This document shows, one piece after another, positions 35,844 to 43,805 of a stretch of DNA of 64,000 bases. The DNA comes from CAWCTB01 sp963798275 (GTDB lineage Bacteria; Acidobacteriota; Terriglobia; Terriglobales; Acidobacteriaceae), in assembly GCA_963798275.1 (NCBI GenBank), contig CAWCTB010000015.1, forward strand, positions 124,001 to 188,000. The letters run 5' to 3'. The notes beneath the pieces were generated by a model. It had not been told where the DNA came from and did not search any database. It saw only the letters and a list, made by a program, of their open reading frames with translations. The number at the start of each line of letters is the position of its first letter. Position 1 is the first letter of the stretch. Both the position numbers and the translations under genes were made by a program.

Positions 35844-36467
35844 CTATCGCGTCCACGAGGTTCCGTTGTCCCAGTAGATGGTGTTGCCATTGGAACTGAT
35901 GGTGCCGTTCACTGACGTTCCCGACCAGTTGGTGCTCAGGTGCCAGCGCCCGTCCACCGTTCCGGTGCCGGTCTGTCCGTTCTCGTTGGTGAGGGAAAGG
36001 CTTTTCTTGCGTTGCTTGATGTAGCAAGCCTGGGAGTGATTGCCGCTGCGGTACCAGGTTCCGTCCACATTGGCGATGCGATACCCGCCGCCACCGCCGC
36101 CACCGGTACTGGGGCAGCGGGCCCAGTAGGTGCCGTTGGACCAGTTGATGCGGCTGGCGTCGGGGTTCAACGTGCCCTGCACAAAATTCCACTGGTCGGC
36201 GTTGATCACGTTTTGTCCCATGCCGACGTAGGTTCCGGAAGAGGTGCTGCCGTTTTCATTGGTCAGAGTAAGGAAGGGACCGTTGGCGGTGATAGAGCAC
36301 TGCTTTGTAGGAACTCCCTGGGCGCACCATGCCCCGAGAAAGCCGGACGGCTGCCATGGGCCTTGCGGAGGCGCAGCCCGCGCGAGTCTGGTGCCGAACG
36401 GAAGACCAGCAAGCAAAACTAACTCAATGGCGATGGCGACGAACAGGCTCTTCTTTGACGTGCTCAT
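35844..36467 (-). CDS. Secreted protein with two repeated beta domains
   Basis: The protein has about 207 residues. Signal peptide (KKSLFVAIAIELVLLAGLPFGTRLARA). Two homologous halves follow, each a WxxSG/WYRSG..C..I....LTLTNENG..SSGT (first: PFLTLTNENGSTSSGT, second: SLSLTNENGQTGTGTV) ending in a WSNGTYWAR / WDNGTSWTR motif. A Gly-rich hinge (GGGGGGG) joins them. The duplication is obvious by eye: LTNENG and (D/S)NGT(Y/S)W in both. I do not recognise the family; it looks like a beta-sandwich extracellular or cell-surface module. Start ATG 36467 begins MSTSKKSLF; an open frame goes further up. Confidence 0.72.
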   Translation of the reverse strand: MSTSKKSLFVAIAIELVLLAGLPFGTRLARAAPPQGPWQPSGFLGAWCAQGVPTKQCSITANGPFLTLTNENGSTSSGTYVGMGQNVINADQWNFVQGTLNPDASRINWSNGTYWARCPSTGGGGGGGYRIANVDGTWYRSGNHSQACYIKQRKKSLSLTNENGQTGTGTVDGRWHLSTNWSGTSVNGTISSNGNTIYWDNGTSWTR

Positions 36468-36706
36468 GAAACTGCCTCTCTGTTCCGGACGTCTGCGTAG
36501 CCCGCGAGTATGGACGGTCAAATATTGTACCCAACCACGCCTTCAGGCCACGAACGAGCGAAATCGGCCGGGAGGTTCCCCAAGCCGCGCCCGGCCAAGC
36601 CCTTGTGACGAACGTCACAAGCCCGCGTGACGTCTGCTATAGGGTAACAGTCTCCCAGGGTTTATTTCTATTCCTGTAAACAAAATCTTTCTGTCGGGAA
36701 GCAGAA

Positions 36707-36973
36707 ATGATCGACCTCAAGAAAAAGTGCTGGCGGGAGAAAGTCACCGCAGAAATCACCTTGGCGCATGTGCAGCAGTTTGCCGCCGAGGCCGGAAGTA
36801 ACATGAGCGCGGCGGAAGTGGCGGCGTTCCTCAACCAGCAGGGCCGGGCCCAGAACATGTGGATGCACATGATGCAGGCCGGCGAAGAGTTCATCAAGGC
36901 GACACTGGAATCTGGGACACTCGGGCTTCATAGGGTGGAGCGTGCGGACGCGCGAGCGCCGATGGTCCACTGA
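36707..36973 (+). CDS. Small helical conserved hypothetical protein
   Basis: The protein has 88 residues, highly charged and helical: DLKKKCWREKVTAEITLAHVQQF, SNMSAAEVAAFLNQQGRAQNMWMHMMQAGEEF. A GGGAAGCAG site is close. Unusually Met-rich (MWMHMM). It has no membrane segment and no known domain. The C-terminal 15 residues look less conserved in character and may be a read-on tail. It is convergent with the SCP/CAP-domain gene. Confidence 0.55.
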   Translation: MIDLKKKCWREKVTAEITLAHVQQFAAEAGSNMSAAEVAAFLNQQGRAQNMWMHMMQAGEEFIKATLESGTLGLHRVERADARAPMVH

Positions 36974-36992
36974 ATTTCATTCGGGCCCATTA

Positions 36993-37800
36993 CTAGTAAG
37001 CGACCAACACCGACCAATACACCCCTCCAGGATGGCTAACGCTGGGAGCGAAACAGACTCCCAGCGAATAGCCAGCATTCAAGGGCTGCGCGAGCAGCCC
37101 TTTCACGTTGTTGGGCAGGTTGGTCAGCTCGCCTGAATTCCACACTGCGGCACTCGTGACGCCCGGCAGGTGGCCGACTGCGGAGGGATCGAGCGCGTCG
37201 TTCAGCGCCATGTCGCACGCGATCTGGCGCAAGTTGGTGCGCAGGCTTCCTCTGCGGTGCCGGCATGCCATGCGACGTGGCGTACTGCTCGATACTTTTT
37301 TGCAGGGCTGCATCGGCTGCCGGTTCGGAGTAGTCGGTCGTGCGATGCGCAAAGTCTTCAGTCACGTAGACTTGATTGCCACTGCGGACAATGCCCACGC
37401 CAATGGCGTTGTACTCCGTGCTCAGGATATTGGCGCGGTGCGGCGGCGACTGCAGCAGCGAGGTGTTCGCCGAGGCAACGTCCACGCCGGAGGCAACATT
37501 CTCTGCCTGCTTGTCGGAGCGAAGGTTCTGGCCGGCAAAGCGCATCGGCAAGTCTGACTCGTTGTCGAACTGGTGCGAGAGCGCCCGGTTTTGCACCATC
37601 AACTCGGTATGTTGACGCGCTGCCTGGGTGAGCCGCGGGTCAACCGTAAGCGCTTCGAGGCCGTGCTGCGCGCGTTCCTGGTTGATGAGTTCGACCATCT
37701 GCTGCTCGCCGGTGCTGTCGAACTGCGGAGCCTGGGCGTAGGCTAGCGGTATCCCGCACAGCAGGAATATTGCGATGTGGGCAGTCTTCTTCAAACGCAT
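36993..37800 (-). CDS. Secreted CAP/SCP-domain protein, one frameshift
   Basis: The protein has about 268 residues after removing a +1 base near 37255. Signal peptide (MRLKKTAHIAIFLLCGIPLAYA), then the CAP domain: VELINQERAQHGLEALTVDPRLTQAAR, HTELMVQNRALSHQF, AENVASGVDVASANTSLL, SPPHRANILSTEYNAIGVGIV, QVYVTEDFAH. The C-terminal ~90 residues (LRQIACDMALNDALDPSAVGHLPG ... GVYWSVLVAY) lie in the second frame and form a separate domain. CAP proteins are extracytoplasmic; bacterial ones are implicated in cell-wall or lipid-ligand roles, but the biochemical function is open. Confidence 0.83.
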
Positions 37801-37884
37801 GATGATGGTTAGACGCAGGGAACCCCCACTTTCGTTCGCTCCCCGGTGAACATACAATACAGCAGCACCTTCCCAGGGCCCATC

Positions 37885-39281
37885 ATGTCGAGTTCGTTAC
37901 TAATCCTTGTCAGTTTCGTGGGTGTCATCCTTGGCGCAGCGTTCGCGACGCTGGCGGCGAAGTCCAAGTCTGCCGCGCTGGCGGAGCGGAAGTCTGCTCT
38001 CGAACAGGAAGTCGCGAGACTCAGGACCGAGTTGGAGCGGAGCCAGGGCGAGCGTACCGCATCTTCTGGAGGCGAAGGCCGCGCTCGAAGCCACGCTGGC
38101 CAGCGAGCGGCGCAATGCCGAGGAGAAGCTGCGCTCTGCTGGCGGAGGCGAGCGAAGAGATGCGGGCGCAGTTCAAGTCTCTGGCCGCGTCCGCGCTGGA
38201 GAGTAACAACGCAAACTTCCTCGACCTGGCGCGGAGCACGCTCGAACGTTACCAGACGGAAGCCAAGGGTGAGTTGGAGAAGCGAGAGAAAGCGGTCGAG
38301 ACACTGGTCAAGCCGATCGCGGAGTCACTGAAGCAGGTTGATGATCAGGTGAGGCAACTTGAAGCTTCGCGTGCGCAGGCCTATGGCGCGCTTTCGACGC
38401 AGGTTTTGTCGCTGCTGGAGACGCAGCGCGCGCTGCAGACCGAGACCGGCAACCTGGTGAAGGCCCTGCGCGAGCCGCAGGCCCGCGGGCGATGGGGTGA
38501 ACTGCAACTGCGGCGAGTCATCGAACTGGCGGGCATGCTCGAGCACTGCGATTTCGACGAGCAGGTGACGGTCATCACGGAAGACCGGCGCATCCGCCCG
38601 GACGTGGTGGTGAAGCTGCCGGGCGACAAGCAGGTGGTGGTCGACTCCAAGGCGCCGCTGGTGGCTTATCTTGCGGCGCTGGAGGCGCAGGACGAGCCCA
38701 CTCGCGCCGCGCGCCTGGCCGATCACGCCCGCCAGATTCGCGTCCACATCGACGGGCTGGCCTCCAAAAACTATTGGGCGCAGTTCAAGTCGACGCCGGA
38801 ATTCGTGGTGCTGTTCCTGCCGGGAGAGGTCTTCTTTCGCGCCGCCATGGACGTTGACCCGCAGTTGATCGAGTATGGGGTCGATCGCAAGGTCATCATG
38901 GCCTCACCCACCACGTTGATTGCGCTGCTCAAAGCGGTGGCCTACGGCTGGAACCAGAAAAACCTGGCGGAAAGCGCGCGCCAAATCAGCGAAGCCGGCA
39001 AAGTGCTGTACGAGCGCCTCTGCACCATGACACGGCACTTCGAGAATGTGGGCTCGAAGCTCGACGGAGCGGTGGATTCTTACAACCGGGCAGTCGGTTC
39101 GATGCAGCGCTCGGTTTTTCCCATAGCGCGCAAGTTCGCCGAGTTGGACAAGTCACTGGAAGCTGGCGATCTGGAAGACCTGCAGCCCCTGGAGAAAAGC
39201 TCGCGTCAGCTCGACGCACCCGACTGGCGCGACGAGGACGCCGATACCGGCTTGTTGTTTCCGGGGCGGGGGAGTGAATAG
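37885..39281 (+). CDS. rmuC: DNA recombination protein RmuC, two frameshifts
   Basis: The protein has about 464 residues after removing +1 bases near 38056 and near 38131. An N-terminal helix (SLLILVSFVGVILGAAFATLA) anchors it to the membrane. A coiled coil follows (ALAERKSALEQEVARLRTELERSQ, HLLEAKAALEATLASERRNA). Then comes the RmuC nuclease-like domain: REPQARGRWGELQLRRVIELAGM, DFDEQVTV, RIRPDVVVKLPGDKQVVVDSKAP, FVVLFLPGEVFFRAA, VIMASPTTLIALLKAVAYGW. RmuC is linked to DNA inversion and recombination, and to anti-phage or repair effects in other species. The catalytic-core motifs are intact. Confidence 0.9.
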
Positions 39282-39308
39282 TGGATAGTGGATAGTTTGG
39301 GTTTCGAA

Positions 39309-39464
39309 ACTTCACTGAACCAACATTGTTTTGAAAGCTTCGGAGGCTGCGGAAAGAGTGATGTGGCGACGAAGAAAGCAGATCTCTAAGGCAAGACTTC
39401 ACTGAACCAACATTGTTTTGAAAGCTTCGGAGGCTGCGGAAAGAGTGATGTGGCGACGAAGAAA
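39309..39464. repeat. 69-bp exact tandem duplication, period 87
   Basis: Both copies start ACTTCACTGAACCAACATTG and end GGCGACGAAGAAA, with an 18-base spacer. There is no reading frame shared by both that looks coding. Confidence 0.8.
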
Positions 39465-39550
39465 AAGCAGACTCCTCGGGGCCGAAGGCCCTCGGAATGA
39501 CAAAAGCAAGACCTTCGATGCTGGCGTGAAGGCCAGCTCTAGAAGCTGTC

Positions 39551-39713
39551 TGGCTCTGTTGACATCCTGGGATCAGACCGTCGCAGAGGCTGTGGGAAGA
39601 GGACCGGTCCCGGATGATTCAGCTTCTTTCCGAGGTGAGGGGAAAGCAGATCCCTCGGTTGCGAAGGCGACCTCGCGATGACAATTCTTAGGTATGGGAT
39701 GTCAACAGAGCCA
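39551..39713. repeat. Element with 17-bp perfect inverted ends
   Basis: TGGCTCTGTTGACATCC at 39551-39567 and its exact complement GGATGTCAACAGAGCCA at 39697-39713 bound a 163-bp unit. No open frame fits a transposase, so it is a MITE-like or hairpin element at most. Confidence 0.6.
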
Positions 39714-39787
39714 AGCTGTCTCATAAATGCCCGGCGGACAAAGATCGAGGTCCCTCCGGGGCTAAAGCCCGGTGTTTACGATGTCCG

Positions 39788-39948
39788 GAGCGGCACGGCT
39801 GAAGAGGCTGAAAAAAGAACCAAAGTAGTAATTTTGGCCGTTTTTTGACTCAAGAGTAGCTCGTAAGTTGTTGAATCGCCGTTGCAGAAAATCCCGAGTT
39901 TACTCGCTTGAGTCTTTTTTCAGCAGCCTCTGAAGCCGTGCCCTTTCA
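39788..39948. repeat. Long imperfect inverted repeat containing the dispersed hairpin motif
   Basis: CGGCACGGCTGAAGAGGCTG near 39789 and CAGCAGCCTCTGAAGCCGTG near 39922 are imperfect reverse complements, with AAAAAAG/CTTTTTT inside and GACTCAAG/CTTGAGTC deeper. It could form a ~160-base hairpin. The outer arms carry the GGCACGGC / GCCGTGCCC motif of the window's other intergenic palindromes. Confidence 0.6.
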
Positions 39949-40034
39949 AATCGGATTTATCAGACCTGCTCTACCCTTCGAATCCTTGCTCGCTATCCAC
40001 TATCCACAATCCACTAATCACTATCCACTTCTTC

Positions 40035-41319
40035 TCACGCGTACCAATCGGCGCGCGTGAGCGGCAGGTGCGTGTTGCCCTGTCGCGGCTTGCTGAGCAG
40101 AACCTGGCAGAGGTTCATACGGCCCGGATGAGAAGCCATAGGTCGCGCCTGCCATGTAGAGACGCCAAATGCGATACACGGTCTCGTTGGTGAGGCGGAC
40201 GGCTTCGTCGTAATGCGATTCCAGGCGGCCCACCCAGTGACGCAGGGTGCGAGCGTAATGTTCGCGCAAATTCTCCACGTCGCGAACCTCGAAGCCGCAG
40301 GCCTCGGCAGCGCGAAGCGTCGCGTGCAGGGGAAGCAATTCACCGTCGGGGAAAACGTACTTGTCGATAAACGACTCGCCACGGCGTTTGAATGTGGCCG
40401 ACGCCGCAATCCCGTGGTTGAGAAACATGCCGCCTGACTTCAACAGGCTCCATACCTGCTGAAAGTAGAGGGGCAGGAGCGATTCGCCGACGTGCTCGAC
40501 CATGCCCACGCTGACAATTTTGTCGAAGGCGAGCGAGGGCCCCAGATCGCGGTAGTCGCAGACCTGGACATCGCAGCGGCCGCCCAGGCCGGCGGCTTCG
40601 ATCTGCTCTCGCGCAACCTCTGCCTGGGGCTGGCTCAGGGTGATGCCGAGGGCGTGCACGCCGAACTTCTGGGCGGCATAAACGATTAACCCGCCCCATC
40701 CGCAGCCAATGTCGAGCAGTCTTTCGCCAGCGCGGAGGCGAAGCTTGCGGCAAATATAATCCAGCTTGTTCTCCTGCGCCTGATCGATGCTCTCGTTACC
40801 GTCCTTGAAGTAAGCACAGGAGTACACCAGGCGATGGTCGAGCCACAGCCGGTAAAAGCTGGTCGGCAGATCGTAATGATAGGTGACGGCCTCACGATCA
40901 CGGCGTTTGGAATGCAAGATTCCGGAGATGCGCGGAACGATGGCCAGACGGTGCGGGTTACCGCGGGGCAGCTTGAAGAGAGCTTTGGCGAGGCGCACCT
41001 TCTCGAGCGCAGAGTGACGGTAGTTTAGTAGACAATCGGCGAATTCGAACGCTGCTTCGAGGTCGCCCTCGAGGTCGATCGACTCGAAGATGAAGGCCTC
41101 TCCCAGTTCCAGTTCACTGGCGGCGGCCAGCAAGCGTCGCAGCGAGTCAGGATGCCTTAACACCAGGGTGAAGCGCGGAAGGTGGCGTTCGCCCCAGACG
41201 GAGCCGTCCCAAAGGCGCACCGCAAAATCGTGGTGTGGGTAAGCCTTCGTCAGCTCTTCCAGAACGCGCGAAGTGAGATCGGTGGAGGGGGAGAACAGCG
41301 TCTCGCGAGCTGTGGACAT
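40035..41319 (-). CDS. cfa: Cyclopropane-fatty-acyl-phospholipid synthase family methyltransferase, one frameshift
   Basis: The protein has about 427 residues after removing a +1 G near 40124 (TCCGGGCCG), which restores the end SSGRMNLCQVLLSKPRQGN. SAM-binding motif LLDIGCGWGGLIVYAAQKFGV, AVTYHYDLPTSFYRLWLDHRLVYSCAYF with the family's bicarbonate-binding region, LGITLSQPQAE, DKIVSVGMVEHVG, and YVFPDGELLPL are all present. The enzyme adds a methylene (or methyl) group to unsaturated acyl chains of membrane phospholipids, usually on entry into stationary phase. Start at MSTARETLF (41319); an open frame adds five codons. Confidence 0.9.
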
Positions 41320-41585
41320 ATCTAAGCTCCTCAAGTACCGAGACTCGGGCGGTGCGGACCTCAGGATTATCGCATCGCGTGTGGCGAGCGCCCGAGATCC
41401 GCTTACAACCTACTAATAATAATTATCACGCCTCCGATAGGGATTCTGGAAATGAGATGAGGAGGTGAGGCGGGACATTCCCGGAACAGGAGCCCGGAAA
41501 GGCCGGGCTTCGGGGGCGCCTGGGCGCGTCCAGTACCCAGCCCCCGCGCTACGTCCCGCCCAGCGAGGTGAGGTCCCGAGACGGG
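41320..41585. other. Intergenic region, no gene seen
   Basis: About 270 bases. The middle around 41410-41430 is a short AT-rich run (TACTAATAATAATTATCACG) that could be a promoter core for cfa on the minus strand. No T-run hairpin at the anti-sigma gene's end is clear. Confidence 0.35.
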
Positions 41586-41828
41586 CTAGACCTGCCGGCG
41601 AGCCGGCTTTACCAGACCTTCCCGACGCAGGGATTCCTGAATCCCCTTCCAGACCCGCGGGCTGGGGTCTTCCATGGGCACCAACAGCTTGGCAGACTCC
41701 GCGATGTAACGCAGATCAGCCACCAGGTTCGAGCACAACGGACAAGCCTCCAGGTGCTGTCGCTGCTCCTCGTTGCCGCCGCCATCGATGATGTACGGCA
41801 AAACCTTCTGATATTCGGCGCAATCCAT
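41586..41828 (-). CDS. Zinc-finger anti-sigma factor
   Basis: The protein has 80 residues: MDCAEYQKVLPYIIDGGGNEEQRQHLEACPLCSNLVADL. The His-x3-Cys-x2-Cys motif (HLEACPLC) with an upstream Cys in MDC is the zinc-binding anti-sigma (ZAS) fold. There is no membrane helix, so it is a soluble, cytosolic anti-sigma. It likely holds the ECF sigma factor encoded just upstream in an inactive complex, released by a redox or other signal. GGGGGAG precedes its ATG. Confidence 0.82.
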   Translation of the reverse strand: MDCAEYQKVLPYIIDGGGNEEQRQHLEACPLCSNLVADLRYIAESAKLLVPMEDPSPRVWKGIQESLRREGLVKPARRQV

Positions 41829-41878
41829 TCCGTCTCCCCCCGGGAGTCCTGCACGACCTTGGCTCGATGTCTCCCTGA

Positions 41879-41980
41879 CTATCTCGATGGGAGCACATGT
41901 TGCGCTTTCATCGTCCCGGCTCGTCCCAATCCTGCATACATCTCACAACCCAAAACCCAAAACGGCTTGTAATCCTTCAT
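41879..41980 (-). CDS. 33-residue ORF overlapping the sigma factor stop
   Basis: The ATG overlaps the sigma factor's TGA (ATGA), a typical coupling arrangement, and the frame runs to TAG: MKDYKPFWVLGCEMYAGLGR and 13 more. There is no family match and it is short, so it could be chance. It lies between the sigma and anti-sigma genes. Confidence 0.3.
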   Translation of the reverse strand: MKDYKPFWVLGCEMYAGLGRAGTMKAQHVLPSR

Positions 41981-42564
41981 CGTCGGGCGGCCTTCTCGGC
42001 GCCACTGAGTTGCAGAAGGTCGCGCAGCTTGATACGGGCCTTGTGCAGCTGCGATTTGCTGTTGCCGATCGAACATTCCATCATCGCGGCGATCTCATTG
42101 TGTTCATAGCCTTCGATGTCATGTAACACGAAGACGATGCGATAGCCGGGCGGCAAGCCTTCAATGGCCCTCTCCAGGTTCACCCGGTCAATACAGCCTG
42201 CCAGTACGTTGTCGCGCGCCCCGACGTCCTTCCTCGGTCCATCTTCCTGCTGCGGTTCCATGGCCTCCTCCAGGGAAACTTCGGGCAGACTTTTTTTGCG
42301 CAGTCGCATCAGGACGACGTTGACCGAGAGGCGGTGCAACCAGGTGGTAAAGGCGGACTCGCCGCGGAAGGTGGCGATCTTGCGGTATAGCTGCAGGAAC
42401 GCCTCCTGCGTCAGGTCCTCCGCTTCCGCCGTATTGCCTACCATGCGCAGGCAAAGCGAGTAGACGCGGCGCTTGTGCATGGCGTACAACAGCTCGAAGC
42501 ACCCGGCATCGCCCTGCTTGGCGCGATCGATGGCTTCGGCTTCGGTGATCCCGTTTGCCAGCAT
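41977..42564 (-). CDS. ECF-family RNA polymerase sigma factor
   Basis: The protein has about 195 residues. Region 2: AKQGDAGCFELLYAMHKRRVYSLCLRMVGNTAEAEDLTQEAFLQLYRKI, then FTTWLHRLSVNVVLMRLRK. Region 4: LERAIEGLPPGYRIVFVLHDIEGYEHNEIAAMMECSIGNSKSQLHKARIKLRDLL. The C-terminus is a short basic tail. It is followed by a ZAS anti-sigma gene on the same strand. ATG 42564 (MLANGITEAEAI) is preferred; a TTG nine codons upstream would also be open. It probably autoregulates its operon. Confidence 0.93.
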   Translation of the reverse strand: MLANGITEAEAIDRAKQGDAGCFELLYAMHKRRVYSLCLRMVGNTAEAEDLTQEAFLQLYRKIATFRGESAFTTWLHRLSVNVVLMRLRKKSLPEVSLEEAMEPQQEDGPRKDVGARDNVLAGCIDRVNLERAIEGLPPGYRIVFVLHDIEGYEHNEIAAMMECSIGNSKSQLHKARIKLRDLLQLSGAEKAARR

Positions 42565-42844
42565 CTTCTTCGCTAGAGTCAATGATCGCAATCCCTAAAC
42601 TGCACTCAATACGATGCGCTCAGAGCTGCTGTTGTTGCCTCGGATCTCAAAGTCGTGGCCGTGCTCCCGGGCGCCCCAAGGCCATCCCCGGCGCGATCCG
42701 GATCTGTGCGGCAGGTCACAACAGCTCAGTGACGGATGTCACCGCCTTCCGGGTCGGAGTTTTTTACAGTAGAGATGGCGGTCAGGACCGCTGCCACCGC
42801 TCCGAAATGGACGGGGCACGTAGCATACATCGGAGAGCGCAATC

Positions 42845-43096
42845 ATGGCATACACCATTACTGACACTTGCACCAAAGACGAACTCTGCGTCGAAGCTTG
42901 TCCCACCGACTGCATCCACCCCAAGAAGGACGAGGAGCAGTTCGAGGCAGCCACCCAGCTTTATGTGGATCCCAACGGATGCATCGATTGCGGCGCCTGC
43001 GTTCCGGTGTGCCCGACCAATTCGATCTTCCCCAATGAAGAAGTTCCGGCGGAAAAGGTCGACTTCATCGAGAAGAACGCCGCCTACTACGCCTAG
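42845..43096 (+). CDS. Ferredoxin, two Fe-S clusters
   Basis: The protein has 83 residues. First cluster ligands CTKDELCVEACPTDCI, second CIDCGACVPVCPTNSI, with the rest typical of 7Fe/8Fe bacterial ferredoxins (AYTITDTC at the start, YVDPNGC linking). The first motif has an unusual CxxxxxCxxxC spacing, suggesting one 3Fe-4S and one 4Fe-4S cluster. It carries electrons in the cytoplasm. GGAGAG lies upstream of ATG 42845. Confidence 0.93.
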   Translation: MAYTITDTCTKDELCVEACPTDCIHPKKDEEQFEAATQLYVDPNGCIDCGACVPVCPTNSIFPNEEVPAEKVDFIEKNAAYYA

Positions 43097-43382
43097 TCGG
43101 GACTGACTGCAGCCGTTGCCGAGGGCGTGCCAGGGCGCGCCCTGCGCGGCGTTGCTGGGCCGTTCGTCGAATTGGGCCGGGCCCTCTCTCCCATTGACCC
43201 CGCCGGAGTTCTCCGCCCTTGGGAACCCGTACCTTCATCGGCATATCAGGGATGAACCCTCGCAATTTCCTTTCCGCCAACCTGCATTTTTTGCTAGTAG
43301 TCGAGCTTCTCAACCATTGCCTAGCATGAAGCTTCATCTGAATAGGAGCGTGCGGCCGAGATGTCGTAATCCGCAAGGGACC

Positions 43383-43805
43383 ATGCCCCCCATCCATCTA
43401 CTACTCGCCGATGACAATCCATTGGTTCTGGAGATGCTGGTCGACTTGCTGCAGGGCGATTTCGTAATCGAGGGGGCCTTTCCCAACGGCTCAGCCGTCC
43501 TGCGCGAGCTCGATAAGCTTCATCCCGACGTTTTCGTGCTGGATATCTCTCTGGGTGATATGACGGGATTCGAACTCGCCAGCAGGCTCAGGGAGAGAAA
43601 CCTGAGCGCGAAGATCATCTTTCTGTCGATTCACGAGAGCGTGGATTTCGTGCGCGCCGCATTTCAGATGGGCGCGTCCGGGTATGTGTTCAAGTCGCGT
43701 GTGAATCCGGACCTGATGAAGGCGATCGAGATCGTGGCCAGCGGGGGGCTTTTCGCGCCGTACTCGTCAACTGCGGTCCAGGGCGTGAACGGCCAGATCC
43801 ACTAA
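43383..43805 (+). CDS. Single-domain response regulator (receiver)
   Basis: The protein has 140 residues, a lone CheY-like domain: HLLLADDNPLVLEMLVDLL, phospho-acceptor aspartate in DVFVLDISLGDMTGFEL, ASRLRERNLSAKIIFLSI with the switch Ser, and GASGYVFKSRVNPDLMKAI with the conserved lysine. No DNA-binding or output domain follows, so it may relay phosphate or bind a partner protein. Its stop overlaps the NrfD gene's stop by three bases on the other strand. Confidence 0.88.
   Translation: MPPIHLLLADDNPLVLEMLVDLLQGDFVIEGAFPNGSAVLRELDKLHPDVFVLDISLGDMTGFELASRLRERNLSAKIIFLSIHESVDFVRAAFQMGASGYVFKSRVNPDLMKAIEIVASGGLFAPYSSTAVQGVNGQIH

Larger units (their letters stand above)
39282..40034. repeat. 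Repeat-rich intergenic region
   Basis: About 750 bases with no coding sequence. It holds a 69-bp exact duplication (39309-39377 and 39396-39464, period 87), a 17-bp perfect inverted repeat (39551-39567 / 39697-39713), a long imperfect inverted repeat (39790-39817 / 39915-39945), and ATAGTGG motifs at both ends (39272-39293 and 39993-40032). Short 'CCTCGG..CCTCGGAATGACA'-type pieces occur between. Confidence 0.7.

Noticed and set aside
39309..39464. CRISPR array
   Set aside because: Only two copies, 69 bases each with an 18-base spacer, no cas gene in the window.
39418..39681. 87-residue frame across the repeat region
   Set aside because: It consists of the duplicated repeat and has no protein character.
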